Of a DNA stretch of 64,000 nt, positions 17,877 to 27,857 are shown in pieces (the stretch's first letter is position 1; each line of letters begins with the position of its first letter). This DNA is from an uncultured Acetatifactor sp. (lineage in GTDB: Bacteria; Bacillota; Clostridia; Lachnospirales; Lachnospiraceae): assembly GCA_910578215.1 (NCBI GenBank), contig CAJTPH010000014.1, positions 6,833 to 70,832 of the forward strand, in the 5' to 3' direction. The translations under genes were made by a program, and so were the position numbers. The notes below the pieces were generated by a model. It was not told the DNA's origin. It was given only the letters and a program-made list of their open reading frames with translations, and ran no database searches.

Positions 17877-19253
17877 ATGATAATGAAGAAAAAAAATAAA
17901 AGGCTGAAGAAAAGGCTGCGGCTTATTTTTACCGTCCCGGTTTTTTTAATATTCTTCCTTGCCATGCCCGATCTGTCCTCAGACAAAAATCCGGCAGGGG
18001 CGGGCTCCTCTGTCACAGGCTCCGAAATTCCCGGCATGTCCAATACCCTCTCAGGACAGACAGGCACTCCCGCTCCGGTCCAGACAGAAGCCCCGCCCAC
18101 CCCTTCCCCGGAGCCGGTCTTTGAGGAATACGATATTTCCCTTATGGCCCTGGGGGACAATCTGATGCATATGGGAATCGTCAGCACAGGCAAAAGAAAG
18201 GACGGTACGTATGACTTTTCGTTTTTATTTGACGATATCACGGAATTTATAGACAATGCAGATATCAAAATTATCAATCAGGAAACAATATTGGCGGGAA
18301 ACGATCTGGGCTTTTCCGGTTATCCGAAATTCAATTCCCCTACAGAGGTGGGGGACGCCATTGCCGCCTCCGGCTTTAACGTGGTTCTCCAGACAAGCAA
18401 CCACGCGGCGGATCAAAAGCTGGAGGGGCTGATAAACTGCGCTTCCTTCTGGGAAAAATATCCCGATATACTGACGCTTGGCATTCACGCGGAGGAGACC
18501 TACGGGGAGATTCCCCTCCTTACCATAGAGGATGTTACCTTTGCCGTTTTAAATTATGTCTACGCACCCAACGCGCAGGTTATAAACAGCTCTCTCCAGG
18601 GACACCTGGAGATGCTCTGCGACTACGACCGCCAGACGGGCGCAATCAATTTTACGGCTCTGAATCCACAGGTTATCGACGATATCCAGACTGCCAGAGA
18701 TCTCGCCGATGTGGTCATCGTCTGCCCCCACTGGGGAACCGAGTATCAGCAGGAGCCCTCCAAATATCAGCGCAAATTTGCCGCCGAAATGGCCGAGGCG
18801 GGCGCCGACCTGATCATCGGCACCCATCCCCATGTACCCCAGCCTGTGGAATGGCTGACAACACAGGACGGCAGAAGGGTCCTATGTTATTATTCTCTTG
18901 GGAATTATGTCTCCACCCAGGACCGGAAGGAATGTCTGCTGGGAGGGATGGCCTGGGTAACCTTTCATGTAACGGAGGACGGGGTTTTCATCTCGGAAAA
19001 CGCCACCGGCATGCTGCCAATCGTCTGCCATTACAGCAGCCCTCCCACACGGCTGAAAAAGGTCTATCTCCTGGAGGATTACACGGAGGAGCTGGCCTTA
19101 AGCCATGGCATCACCCGCCACAGCAAGGGCCTTGTGAGCGTACACCTTTCCGACCTGCAGACACAGTGCGACGAGGCTTTCGGAGATATGCGGCTGTTCA
19201 GAAGGGACATTCTGCCGCCCTCTGACGCGCCTGCCGAATCAAATATCCCATGA
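17877..19253 (+). CDS. CapA family metallophosphoesterase-like envelope protein
   Basis: A 458-residue protein with a lysine-rich N-terminus and an uncleaved signal or anchor (about residues 15-30), then a Ser/Pro/Thr-rich linker (residues 31-80) and a CapA/PgsA domain. Conserved family segments are LMALGDNLMH, INQETIL, QTSNHAADQ and GTHPHVPQPVEW, which carry the Asp, Asn and His metal ligands. CapA proteins take part in poly-gamma-glutamate capsule synthesis, but no pgsBC homologue is adjacent, so the actual role is unknown. AAAGGAGAC lies ten bases before the ATG. A hairpin-rich gap follows. Confidence 0.88.
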   Translation: MIMKKKNKRLKKRLRLIFTVPVFLIFFLAMPDLSSDKNPAGAGSSVTGSEIPGMSNTLSGQTGTPAPVQTEAPPTPSPEPVFEEYDISLMALGDNLMHMGIVSTGKRKDGTYDFSFLFDDITEFIDNADIKIINQETILAGNDLGFSGYPKFNSPTEVGDAIAASGFNVVLQTSNHAADQKLEGLINCASFWEKYPDILTLGIHAEETYGEIPLLTIEDVTFAVLNYVYAPNAQVINSSLQGHLEMLCDYDRQTGAINFTALNPQVIDDIQTARDLADVVIVCPHWGTEYQQEPSKYQRKFAAEMAEAGADLIIGTHPHVPQPVEWLTTQDGRRVLCYYSLGNYVSTQDRKECLLGGMAWVTFHVTEDGVFISENATGMLPIVCHYSSPPTRLKKVYLLEDYTEELALSHGITRHSKGLVSVHLSDLQTQCDEAFGDMRLFRRDILPPSDAPAESNIP

Positions 19254-19569
19254 AATTCTTCTCACACTTACCGTCATGTCGGCACTGCCGACACAAACAA
19301 TTGCTGCAAGACCGGAAGAATCCGCTTCTGCGGATTCTTCTGTGTGAGATTTAGAATTTCTTAGCGGGTGTTCTTTGACCGCTTAGAAATTCTTCTCACA
19401 CTTTCCTTGCGTCCCAGGGGGCAGGCGTGATAAAATGATTGTACATTGAAACAGATATCCGGCACGACTTTACTTTAAGCATGCCAAACCACAACATCCC
19501 CCGCACACAAGCCGGAAAGCCCAGAGCATTTCGGCGAAAAGTACAGCGGGGCCAAAAAGGAGATTCCAT
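19254..19569. repeat. 316-base intergenic stretch with three hairpins and an 18-bp direct repeat
   Basis: No gene seen. It contains a small stem TGTCGGC/GCCGACA (19277-19293), an 11-bp perfect stem (19315-19340, loop TTCT) that could terminate capA, and a long imperfect inverted repeat: GTGTGAG (19342-19348) with CTCACAC (19395-19401), and 19354-19367 with 19379-19392 at 13 of 14 matches. An 18-bp sequence, GAAATTCTTCTCACACTT, occurs as a direct repeat at 19252-19269 and 19386-19403, the first copy overlapping the capA stop codon. This resembles a small non-coding repeat element more than a simple terminator. Confidence 0.6.
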
Positions 19570-19941
19570 ATGGGAGCAGAAAACAGAAAGAAAACGGAAC
19601 AAAACACGGATATTAATACCGAAGCGGCGTTAGAGGACGAGGAAATGACCGTGGAGCTGGAGCTTGAGGATGGCAGCACGGTAAACTGCGCAATTATCAC
19701 AATCCTGACAGTAGAAAAAAAAGACTATATCGTACTTCTCCCCCTGGATGAAAAAGGAGAAAACCAGGACGGCGAGGTCTGGTTCTACGGCTACAGCGAA
19801 AATCCCGACGATCCCAACGAGGAACCCGTTCTGGATTATATCGAGGATGACGACGAGTATGAGAAGGTTGCGGATGCCTTTGACGAATATCTTGACAGCT
19901 GCGAATTTGACGAGCTGGTAGAGCAGGAGCAGGAACAATAA
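19570..19941 (+). CDS. DUF1292 domain-containing protein
   Basis: A 123-residue, very acidic cytoplasmic protein. The core (residues 25-105) fits DUF1292: MTVELELEDGSTVNCAIITI, a short beta strand with DYIVLLPL, VWFYGYSE and an acidic C-terminal helix. Function is unknown in this family, which in Clostridia often sits beside yrrK and ruvX; here it stands alone. AAAAAGGAGATTCCAT gives a strong ribosome site. Its 3' end is separated from the convergent helicase gene by about 80 bases. Confidence 0.85.
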   Translation: MGAENRKKTEQNTDINTEAALEDEEMTVELELEDGSTVNCAIITILTVEKKDYIVLLPLDEKGENQDGEVWFYGYSENPDDPNEEPVLDYIEDDDEYEKVADAFDEYLDSCEFDELVEQEQEQ

Positions 19942-20020
19942 TCAAAGCCCCCGCAGCAAACTAACGGGGACTTTGAGCCTTGCGGCATTCGCCAAATGGA
20001 TGCTGACGCAGCCGCCCGGC

Positions 20021-21964
20021 TCATCGCCCGCAGGAATAAACAAGCGGATTTAAGAACCGCGAGGGCTGTCTGGGGCGTTCTTTCGTACCGGTAAGGTACA
20101 AGAGCTCCAGACCTTTTTTTGCCCTTGTCATGGCCACATAAAAAATCCTTCTTTCCTCCTCAACGGCTTCCGAATCCGGCAGACTGCCGTAGGGATATAT
20201 TTTTTCGTTGCAATCGGGAATCCACACTCTGTCAAATTCCAGCCCCTTCGCCCCATGTACGGTCAACAGCTGAACGGGGCTCCTCTTTGCGGCGCCCGTT
20301 GGCTTTGCCGCTGCCGTCCCCTGCGCCAGCGCCCTTCCATACGCCTCCTGCGCCTCCTTCCATTGCTTAAGATCCTGATACTGCGCCGCGTCCCCCTTCA
20401 GCCACTCCAATATCTCCTGCCATTCCTGCCACTGTCCTTCCCTTGCGGATGCCGCCTCCCTCAAATAGCGTTCATAGCCCGCCGCCCTCAGACAAAACTC
20501 TACCGCAAGACGAAGGGACAGTCTGCCCATGGTCTTTAGCTGCCCTTCAAGAACTGTCAAGCCGGCCAATACGGCCGATCTGTGGGCGGAAGAAAAATCC
20601 CCTCTCTCATAATAGGCTTTCAGCCGTTTCATATCCCCACCGCACTCTGCCACCGCCTCCCGGCTTACATATCGGGACGGCTTGTTGACGATCCTCAGAA
20701 AATGCTCTCTTTGGACGCTTCCCTGGGCCGTCTCCAGATATGCGACAATATCCCTTACGATAAAATGCTCGTAAATGCTGACTGCCCTTTCTCTGATTTC
20801 ATACGGAATCCCCTCTCTGCTCAGCCTTGCCGCAAAACCCTGCATATAAGAGTTCGTGCGGAAAAGCACGGCGCAGCTCTCCCTCCCGGCAGACGCATGC
20901 AGAGCGTCTATCATATACCGATACTGTTCCTCCCTGCCTTCAAAGCCCGCACAGACCACTCCGTCCGGGATGGAGGTCCCGGCGCCCGCTTCACAAATTT
21001 CTGCGGCCGCTCGCAGGTTCTTCTCAAAGCGGTTTTTGTTCTCCCCGATAACCGCAAGGGATGACCGCACGATTTCGCTCCCGCTCCGGTAATTGATATC
21101 CAGCAGCAGTCTTCTGGCGGAAAATTCCTCCGCAAAGCGCCGCAGACAGCCCGGCTCCGCCCCACGGAAGCCATAGATCGCCTGGTCGTCGTCTCCCACC
21201 GCGAAAATATTATAGGGCGCCCTCGCAAGCAGCTTCACCGTCTTATATTGCACCGGATTGATATCCTGAAATTCATCGATCAAAATATGTGTAAACCGCT
21301 CCTGCCAGCGGCTTCTGACCTCTGTACTCTCCTGAAGCAGCCGCCCGCATTCGGAAAGCATATCATCAAAATCAATAAAGCCCTCCTTTCTCACACGCTG
21401 CCCATAAGCCGTCATGACGGCTTCAAAATGGGGCTGCCAGATCGAAGGTACCTTTTTTAGTGCCGCCTCATATTTCAATGTATTTTTATAAAAGCTGACG
21501 GCGGACAGAATTCGGGCGGCGTCCTCCTTCAAGCCTTCCCCTGCCCCTCCTTCCATTTGACGAAGGGCTTCGTTATTTTGAATAAACTGTCTTAAAACGG
21601 GTAACAAAAGATACTTCTTCTGAGAATTGGTAATGATGTTTTTGGCGCCGACAGCGCCGGATTTCTGTAGAATATGATAAAAACAGGAATGAAACGTTCC
21701 AAAATTGACGGGATATACTATGCTGCCGCATATCTCATGAAATCTGCGCTGCATGGAAAGCGCCGCTTCCCTGGTAAACGTAATCACAAGAAGCCCTTCC
21801 GGCGCCTGGCCCTTTTCAATGAGATATAAAATACGGTTTGTGATGGTGAAGGTTTTGCCGGAGCCGGGACCCGCCAGCAAAAGCAGCGGTCCCTCTCCGT
21901 GGGTCACAGCCTGAAGCTGCGCCTCATTAAGTCCTGTCAGGTCAAGCGTGCCTCCTGGATTCAT
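20021..21964 (-). CDS. UvrD/PcrA-like superfamily 1 ATP-dependent DNA helicase
   Basis: A 3'-5' DNA helicase of the UvrD/REP group, 647 residues, about 90 shorter than typical PcrA. Motifs in order: Q motif LNEAQLQAVTH, Walker A AGPGSGKT, Ia TFTREAA, II LIDEFQDINPVQ, III VGDDDQAIYGFRG, IV LDINYRS, V TVHGAKGLEFDRVWIPDC and VI RRIFYVAMTRAKKGLEL. The shorter C-terminus suggests a paralogue rather than the housekeeping PcrA. I chose ATG 21964, four bases after the gltX stop, over a TTG at 21997 that would overlap gltX. It shares the gltX transcript; the combination is probably only positional. Confidence 0.9.
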   Translation of the reverse strand: MNPGGTLDLTGLNEAQLQAVTHGEGPLLLLAGPGSGKTFTITNRILYLIEKGQAPEGLLVITFTREAALSMQRRFHEICGSIVYPVNFGTFHSCFYHILQKSGAVGAKNIITNSQKKYLLLPVLRQFIQNNEALRQMEGGAGEGLKEDAARILSAVSFYKNTLKYEAALKKVPSIWQPHFEAVMTAYGQRVRKEGFIDFDDMLSECGRLLQESTEVRSRWQERFTHILIDEFQDINPVQYKTVKLLARAPYNIFAVGDDDQAIYGFRGAEPGCLRRFAEEFSARRLLLDINYRSGSEIVRSSLAVIGENKNRFEKNLRAAAEICEAGAGTSIPDGVVCAGFEGREEQYRYMIDALHASAGRESCAVLFRTNSYMQGFAARLSREGIPYEIRERAVSIYEHFIVRDIVAYLETAQGSVQREHFLRIVNKPSRYVSREAVAECGGDMKRLKAYYERGDFSSAHRSAVLAGLTVLEGQLKTMGRLSLRLAVEFCLRAAGYERYLREAASAREGQWQEWQEILEWLKGDAAQYQDLKQWKEAQEAYGRALAQGTAAAKPTGAAKRSPVQLLTVHGAKGLEFDRVWIPDCNEKIYPYGSLPDSEAVEEERRIFYVAMTRAKKGLELLYLTGTKERPRQPSRFLNPLVYSCGR

Positions 21965-21968
21965 GAAA

Positions 21969-23549
21969 TCACCCGCGCGAAGCCTCACTTTGTTCAAGAA
22001 GCTCTATGCCCTTTCGTATTCTGGCAAGAGATTCCTCCCTGCCAAGCACCTCCATGATCTCGGTGGCGCCTGCGGGCGTCATCTGCTTGCCGGACAGGGC
22101 CGTGCGAATGGGCCACATCACAAAACCGGTCTTTATCGCCTTTCCCGTCCTTGCCCCCTTCTCCTCCGCATATTTAAGCAGCATCTGATACAGCCCGTCA
22201 TTGCTGTAATCCTCCTGCGCCTCAAGCAGGGGAAGCACATCCCTCAATACCTCCAGGGAGGAGGCGCTGTCCGTCTTCATCTTCTTGTGGGTATACATGG
22301 CCACATCATACTCCGGCAGCCTTTCAAAAAAGTCCACATGCCCGGCAATATCGGTAAACACCTCAATACGTGTCTTCACCATATTGGCAATCTTTTTCAG
22401 GTCCAGATCCTTTGTGAGAACCGCCTTTAAATAAGGCTCCGCCCTCTCGTAAAACCGGTCGAAATCCATTGCCTTGATGTATTCGCCGTTCATCCAGCGC
22501 AGCTTCACATTGTCAAAAACCGCGGGAGACTTGCTGATTCTGTGATAGTCGAACTCCCTGACCAATTCCTCCAGGCTGAAGATTTCCGTGGAATGCTTTT
22601 CTTTTATGACATTTTTCTCATCCGCGGAAGATTTTCCCTCTGCGGAAGGAGCTTCCTCCGTGGAAGGTTCTTCCGCCGCCTCCTCAGGCGACCATCCCAG
22701 CAGCGCAATATAGTTTACTACCGCCTCCGCCACAAAGCCCTGCTCCACCATCTCCTCAAAAATATAAGAGCCGTTCTCGCTTCTTTTTGCAAGCTTTTTG
22801 TGGTTCTCATCCGTTACCAGAGGCAGATGAACATACACAGGACTCTGCCAGCCGAAGGCGTCATACAGACGCTGATACTTCGGCGAGGAGGAAATATACT
22901 CGTTCCCCCTGACCACGTGGGTGATATTCATGGTATGGTCGTCCACCACATTTGCAAAATTATAGGTGGGAAAGCCGTCGGACTTCATCAAAATCATATC
23001 GTCCAGCTGCGCGTTCTCCACGGTGATATCCCCGTAAAGCTCGTCGTGAAAGGTGGTCGTCCCTTCCGTTGGATTGTTCTGCCGTATAACAAAGGGCTTT
23101 CCCGCCGCAAGATTCGCCTCGACCTCCTCCCTGGAAAGCCGCAGGCAGTGCTTGTCATAAACGGAGATCTCCTTGCCCTCCACCACCTCGCTCTTTAGGG
23201 ATGCCAGGCGCTCCTTGTCACAGAAGCAGTAATATGCCTCTCCCTTGTCGACCAGCTCCTTTGCATACTGCATATAAATACCTGTCTTCATGCGCTCGCT
23301 CTGCACATAAGGACCATAGCCGCCGTCCTTATCCGGACCTTCGTCATGGGTAAGCCCCGCCTTCTCCAGCGTCCGGTAAATGATGTCCGTTGCACCCTCC
23401 ACAAACCTCTCCTGGTCCGTATCCTCAATGCGGAGCATAAAATCCCCGCCCGCATGCTTTGCAATCAAATACGCATACAGCCCTGTCCTTAAATTTCCCA
23501 CATGCATTTTCCCTGTGGGACTGGGCGCAAATCTTGTCCTGATTTTCAT
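21969..23549 (-). CDS. gltX: Glutamate--tRNA ligase with an acidic repeat insert
   Basis: Class I aminoacyl-tRNA synthetase charging tRNA-Glu (and possibly tRNA-Gln in organisms that use GatCAB). The HIGH-type motif is in [17 protein letters not shown] and the KMSKS-type motif is KLAKRS (residues 252-257). The protein is 526 residues against about 485 usually. Most of the difference is an insert at about residues 290-320, after [12 protein letters not shown] and before [10 protein letters not shown], made of six-residue units ([18 protein letters not shown]) encoded by imperfect 18-bp repeats. The reading frame is intact and the family signatures are normal, so the enzyme should work. GTAGGAGGCAAC precedes the ATG. 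Promoter at 23688-23716. Confidence 0.95.
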   Translation of the reverse strand: MKIRTRFAPSPTGKMHVGNLRTGLYAYLIAKHAGGDFMLRIEDTDQERFVEGATDIIYRTLEKAGLTHDEGPDKDGGYGPYVQSERMKTGIYMQYAKELVDKGEAYYCFCDKERLASLKSEVVEGKEISVYDKHCLRLSREEVEANLAAGKPFVIRQNNPTEGTTTFHDELYGDITVENAQLDDMILMKSDGFPTYNFANVVDDHTMNITHVVRGNEYISSSPKYQRLYDAFGWQSPVYVHLPLVTDENHKKLAKRSENGSYIFEEMVEQGFVAEAVVNYIALLGWSPEEAAEEPSTEEAPSAEGKSSADEKNVIKEKHSTEIFSLEELVREFDYHRISKSPAVFDNVKLRWMNGEYIKAMDFDRFYERAEPYLKAVLTKDLDLKKIANMVKTRIEVFTDIAGHVDFFERLPEYDVAMYTHKKMKTDSASSLEVLRDVLPLLEAQEDYSNDGLYQMLLKYAEEKGARTGKAIKTGFVMWPIRTALSGKQMTPAGATEIMEVLGREESLARIRKGIELLEQSEASRG

Positions 23550-23687
23550 GTTGCCTCCTACTGTGTTGCGCTGTTATATTTCTCCCTTATTAAAAAAACT
23601 CCTACTGCGTTAAACCTTAAAAATACGGCATATTTCCGCATACAAATACCAAAAAAGGCACTGACTTGACAGCCAGAGCGTATCCCC

Positions 23688-23716
23688 ATTATAGCAACCT
23701 ACATCCATGGTGTAAA
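23688..23716 (-). promoter_or_regulatory. Sigma-A promoter for gltX
   Basis: TTTACA (23711-23716) and a perfect TATAAT (23688-23693) on the minus strand with 17-bp spacing. The leader is about 130 nt; I see no T-box specifier or antiterminator in it. Confidence 0.7.
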
Positions 23717-23726
23717 GCATAAATTC

Positions 23727-25247
23727 CTATATGTCGCATTCCTCCAGCCTGATCATTGCCATGGCATAGATCCCCATCGCCTTCTCCAGAAGCCGCAGAT
23801 TCAAGGCTTCATCCGGCTGATGGGCGCCCCCATGCCCCGGAGGGAAAAGACTGCTCCTTATCCGAAGCTCCTCCTCCGATTCTTTCATCCCTCCCACTCC
23901 GTAGGCAAACGCCCGGGGAAGCTTTCGCGCATAGGTTCCGCCGCCCATGACAAAGCTCTCCGCGCTGCTGCCCGTGATCTCATTGTAAACGTCGGTGAGA
24001 AGCTGTACCGCCTTGTGCTCCCGGGGGAAATAGCTGGGGGCGGAATCCCGCTCCGTCTCCCAAACAAGCCCGTTTTGCTCCGCAGTCCGCTCCAGGGCTG
24101 CAGACAGCTTTTTCCCGTCTGCATTGATCACATAACGAATATTGCAATGCAGGGATACCTGTCCCTTATCAAAACTCAGTACCGTAGCCGCGCAGGTGGT
24201 GCGCCCGGACAGCTCGTCGCTGCCGGCGATACCCGTATGTTCCCCGTAATATTCCTCGGACAGATATGCCAGCCTGGCAAACAGCTCCCTGTCATACTCC
24301 GGCAGCGGAACCGCTTCCGCGAGAAAGCGCATCAGCTCGTGAACCGCGTTGACGCTGCCCTCCGGGAAGGCGCTGTGCCTGCTCTCCCCCGCGGCGGTAA
24401 TACGGATGCGGTCTGCCTCCCGCTCCACCCGAATACCCGGAAAAGGCTGCCCGTCCGGTACTCCCTTTTCCCTTATCCCCGCAAAATCCTGTCCGTCCGG
24501 CTCCGCCTTGCCTGCCTCCTCCAGGAATGCCCTGAGGGCCTGCTCCAGTTCCTCCGAAGCTTTCAAAACCGCATAAGCTGCATCCGGTATCATGTTGCTG
24601 GCGCTTCCGCCGGACATTTCCAGAATCGTGCCGCTTAAGGGCTGTCTGCTGTGAAAGCTCCCCTCTATGATTCCTTTCTCTCCGTAACACACCGGAAAGC
24701 CGCTGTCCGCTATCATGGACAGCCTGGGCACGGGATAATGAGCGGTATAGTATTCCATATCCGCCATTCCACGTTCCTCATCGCAGCCCACAAACAGCCG
24801 CAGCTCATGCTTCAGGGGAATCCCCAGCTCCCGCAGGCATTCCATCATATAGATAAGCCCCACGGCAGGCCCTTTGTTGTCCTGGGAGCCCCTGCCTATA
24901 AGATAGCCTTCCTTGAGCACAGGTTCAAAAGGCTCATAAACCCATCGGTTACCCACAGGCACCACATCCAGATGATTCCAAAAACCGATCATATTCTCCC
25001 AGTCCTTGTCCCGTCCGCCGATGCTGCCTGCCCGGTTACCGTAATTTTCCGTGTAAAACCCATGCTCCCTTCCAATGGCAAGCATTTCTTCCAGGCAGTC
25101 CCTGCAGGCCTGCCCGAAAGGAGCCTCATCGTCCTCCTGAGGGACGGATATGCTGGGAATGCGCACCAGACGCATAATATCCGCTGCCATCCGCTCCCGG
25201 TTTTCCTCAAACCACCGGCTGATCCTGTTGTATAAATTCTGATCCAT
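23727..25247 (-). CDS. M20 family dipeptidase (PepV/Sapep-like)
   Basis: A 506-residue zinc metallopeptidase. The metal-ligand pattern is visible: [35 protein letters not shown] and, near the end, [13 protein letters not shown]. The closest known types are PepV-like dipeptidases that cleave short peptides in the cytoplasm. The lid region carries a duplicated 14-residue unit around residues 250-280 ([14 protein letters not shown] then [14 protein letters not shown]) that looks like a tandem DNA duplication of 42 bp. I took ATG 25247; the frame also extends to a GTG at 25274. It sits between DUF434 and gltX, all on the minus strand. Confidence 0.88.
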   Translation of the reverse strand: MDQNLYNRISRWFEENRERMAADIMRLVRIPSISVPQEDDEAPFGQACRDCLEEMLAIGREHGFYTENYGNRAGSIGGRDKDWENMIGFWNHLDVVPVGNRWVYEPFEPVLKEGYLIGRGSQDNKGPAVGLIYMMECLRELGIPLKHELRLFVGCDEERGMADMEYYTAHYPVPRLSMIADSGFPVCYGEKGIIEGSFHSRQPLSGTILEMSGGSASNMIPDAAYAVLKASEELEQALRAFLEEAGKAEPDGQDFAGIREKGVPDGQPFPGIRVEREADRIRITAAGESRHSAFPEGSVNAVHELMRFLAEAVPLPEYDRELFARLAYLSEEYYGEHTGIAGSDELSGRTTCAATVLSFDKGQVSLHCNIRYVINADGKKLSAALERTAEQNGLVWETERDSAPSYFPREHKAVQLLTDVYNEITGSSAESFVMGGGTYARKLPRAFAYGVGGMKESEEELRIRSSLFPPGHGGAHQPDEALNLRLLEKAMGIYAMAMIRLEECDI

Positions 25248-25364
25248 CCTTACTCTCACACACCTTTCCTGCACAGACTCTCCTTACAGGGAAAAGCCCG
25301 TCAGCTCCTTTGCCCGGTTGACCCTCCCCGCCGGTTTCCCTGCAGCCGCAGGCTCCTCCGGCAG

Positions 25365-26078
25365 TTACAGCCTGATCAGCCAGATTCCCTCCAGCCTGCT
25401 GATAATATCCGGCATAATATTCATATAGCTCACGCAATGATTTAAAATGATCGCATCGCTGCTTATGACCCCCGACAGCTTCTGCAGAGTCCGGTCCACA
25501 TCGGGAATTACCATAACGTCAGTCTCTATGGAATACTCCTCTGCCACCTCATAAATCAGGGTCTTCAGCCTTCCCGAATTGGACACGGGAGAATCCAGAT
25601 AAAAGAACGCCTTCTCAACGGCCTTCCCCGTAAGCTCCCTGAAAATCAGATGAACTGCGGTCCTGGTTTCGTCTATGATGCGATAAGTGCCGCGCAGCCC
25701 CGCAAGGTCCCTTACGGTCCCGTCCATGCACTGCAGCAGCGGGGAATGAGACAGCGCCACCTCCAGGGTGATAATGGTATTAAAGCCGTCGATATGCACC
25801 TCCCTGCAGGCGCTTTCCTTTTTTATCCTTGCCTCCACATCCCCGTCGGAGGAGACGCTGCGCGCCAGAGCCATCCGCTGACGCTCCGACAGACAAAAGT
25901 GGTTTCCGACAAAGGTGGTTGCATCCTTCACCGCATATCCGCGGTTTAGCAGATAGCGTGTGTCCTCCGCCGCCCTTTTAAGCTTTTCCAGCTCCTCCCC
26001 CGCAAACTGCCTTGCGTCCTCCGGCACAAAGCCGCGCCTTGCGTTGCGGGACGGCATTTCCTTTTCGTCCACAGCCAT
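25365..26078 (-). CDS. DUF434 domain-containing protein
   Basis: A 237-residue cytoplasmic protein that I match to DUF434, a family without known function. The typical N-terminal segment is RRGFVPEDARQFA, followed by a helical region and VHIDGFNTIITLEVALS. A second half with alpha/beta character (SDAIILNHCVSYM) may be a nucleotide- or nucleic-acid-related fold, but this is not established. AAAGGAGGGTGT precedes the ATG. It lies between a GNAT gene upstream and the M20 peptidase downstream. Confidence 0.75.
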   Translation of the reverse strand: MAVDEKEMPSRNARRGFVPEDARQFAGEELEKLKRAAEDTRYLLNRGYAVKDATTFVGNHFCLSERQRMALARSVSSDGDVEARIKKESACREVHIDGFNTIITLEVALSHSPLLQCMDGTVRDLAGLRGTYRIIDETRTAVHLIFRELTGKAVEKAFFYLDSPVSNSGRLKTLIYEVAEEYSIETDVMVIPDVDRTLQKLSGVISSDAIILNHCVSYMNIMPDIISRLEGIWLIRL

Positions 26079-26131
26079 ACACCCTCCTTTTTACCCTCCG
26101 GCGTTTATCCGCCTGCCGGATGCAGCAGGCC

Positions 26132-26596
26132 TTACATCCTGTGTATGTACATCCGGCTCATGGCAGGCTCCCCGTCCCCCTGTACCATACACAGAAACTC
26201 CCAGCCATACCTTTCATAAAAGGAAGTATGGTCGGTGAGAAGATACAGGGTGTCGATTCCCATACGGCTCATGTCCTCGCACACAAACGCAAGCAGTCTC
26301 CCTGCAATACCCTGACACCTGTATGCTTCCTCCACATACACCGCGCAGACATTGGGTGCCAGGTCCCTGCGGTCATGAAAATCATTCTCTATGACCCCAA
26401 GACCGCCAACGATCTTTCCGCCCTGGACGGCCATATACCACTGAGGCACGCCTGCCCTTCCCTCAAGGCAGACTGCAATGCTCTCCGCATATGCCTCAAG
26501 AGGAACGCCCCACTTTGCGTGAAACCATTTGGCTACCTCATGCGCCATTTCGCCGTGCTTTCTTATTTCAATGATTTCAATATCTGCCCTATTCAA
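26132..26596 (-). CDS. GNAT family N-acetyltransferase
   Basis: A 154-residue acyl-CoA-dependent acetyltransferase. The acetyl-CoA loop is in VYVEEAYRCQGIAGRLL (motif A, Q/RxxGxG/A type), and the late strand has TDHTSFYERYGWEFL, typical of the family. The substrate is not predictable. The start appears to be TTG at 26596, about eleven bases after AGGGAGG; the first in-frame ATG would remove part of strand 1. It is followed closely by the DUF434 gene. Confidence 0.85.
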   Translation of the reverse strand: MNRADIEIIEIRKHGEMAHEVAKWFHAKWGVPLEAYAESIAVCLEGRAGVPQWYMAVQGGKIVGGLGVIENDFHDRRDLAPNVCAVYVEEAYRCQGIAGRLLAFVCEDMSRMGIDTLYLLTDHTSFYERYGWEFLCMVQGDGEPAMSRMYIHRM

Positions 26597-26707
26597 AACA
26601 GCGCCCGCCTCCCTCTCTTTTCGTTTTCCATGCAGTCCATTTCCTTCTTATGCCTGCATGCTCTTACGCTTCCGGCTTTTCCCCTGCCCGTTCTTACCGT
26701 CTGAACT

Positions 26708-27856
26708 TTACCAGATGAGAAAATCCTTATCCAGCAGCCGCAGCACCGCCTCCACCAGAAAATAATCGCCGTAGATGATAGGCACCTCCCGGTCCTCCTC
26801 CCGGTGATATCTGGCGCTGCCCTTTGTGGTGATGCCGTCCTCGCTGGCATTCCAATTGCAGAACCGCTCCGTTATCCTGTGCAGCAGACGCAGCGCAGGC
26901 GCCACATACAGCTCCTTCTCATATTCGCCCACATGCTCGGAGAGCTCCAGCAGCCCGCAGGCCGCGCAGACTGCCGCCGTATTGTCATAATAGACCGGCT
27001 CCCTGGGGGCACGGAAATCGATCACCACATCATAATCGTTCACTGCAGCGCCCGCAATAAAATAATGCGCCGTGCGTTTTGCCGCGTCCAGATATTCCTG
27101 CTTTCCCGTATAACGGTAGGACAGGCTCATGCCGTAAACCGCCCATGCCAGCCCCCTTGTCCAGGAGGAGCCCTCGCCGTAGCCCTGTCCGCCGGGCTTC
27201 TCCGCAACCTCACCCGTCTCCGTGTCATACTTAATAATATGGTTGCTGGAGCCGTCCGGTCTCAGGATCTCCTTCAGCGCCGTGTCCGCATGTGCCATGG
27301 CAAGCCGTTTCCAGGAATCGTTCCCACTGACCTCGCTGCCCCAGTAAAGCAGGGGCAGATTCATCAGACAGTCCACGATGGCCACGCTTTCTCCCGGCGT
27401 GTTCCATGCTCGGAAATAATTCCCCGCGGGCTGGAAACGGCTGGCCAGAATCGCCGCCGCATGCAGGCCTCTGAGCTTTGCCCTCTCGTCCTTCAGCAGA
27501 CGGTAATGCGCCACCGATGTATGGCACCACATAAATCCCAGATCATGATCCAGGTTCTGATAATCCTCCAGCGCCTTATCCAGACGTTCCTCCAGCCCCA
27601 CAGCGCTGTCCGCATACTTTTTGTCGCCCAGGGCATGATACATTTGCCAGAGAATGCCCGCCCAGAAGCTGTTCGTCCACCAGGTCAGGTGCTCCTCCCC
27701 CATATCGTGATAATGCCCGTCCACAGGGATATAAGGCATCCGTGAGCCGATCCTGTCACACTCCGCAGAAATCTTCTTCTCTATCAGGCCAAAGGTTTCC
27801 TGCGCCCATTTTACCTCATTTTCACTGATCCGATACCGCAACTTCAATCCCTCCAT
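26708..27856 (-). CDS. Glycoside hydrolase family 88 unsaturated uronyl hydrolase
   Basis: A 382-residue alpha/alpha-barrel enzyme that hydrates the C4-C5 double bond left on oligosaccharides by polysaccharide lyases, releasing the unsaturated uronic acid. Typical GH88/GH105 features are WWTNSFWAG, a catalytic Asp candidate in DHDLGFMWCHTS, SSWTRGLAWAVYGMSLSYRY and YYDNTAAVCAACGLLEL. The substrate could be unsaturated galacturonyl-rhamnose or glucuronyl sugars; the PL26-like gene upstream favours the former. No signal peptide, so it acts inside the cell. The start is uncertain: ATG 27856 has a weak ribosome site, while TTG 27841 lies seven bases after GGAGGG. The upstream gap holds a tandem 105-bp repeat. 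Confidence 0.82.
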   Translation of the reverse strand: MEGLKLRYRISENEVKWAQETFGLIEKKISAECDRIGSRMPYIPVDGHYHDMGEEHLTWWTNSFWAGILWQMYHALGDKKYADSAVGLEERLDKALEDYQNLDHDLGFMWCHTSVAHYRLLKDERAKLRGLHAAAILASRFQPAGNYFRAWNTPGESVAIVDCLMNLPLLYWGSEVSGNDSWKRLAMAHADTALKEILRPDGSSNHIIKYDTETGEVAEKPGGQGYGEGSSWTRGLAWAVYGMSLSYRYTGKQEYLDAAKRTAHYFIAGAAVNDYDVVIDFRAPREPVYYDNTAAVCAACGLLELSEHVGEYEKELYVAPALRLLHRITERFCNWNASEDGITTKGSARYHREEDREVPIIYGDYFLVEAVLRLLDKDFLIW

Positions 27857-27857
27857 T

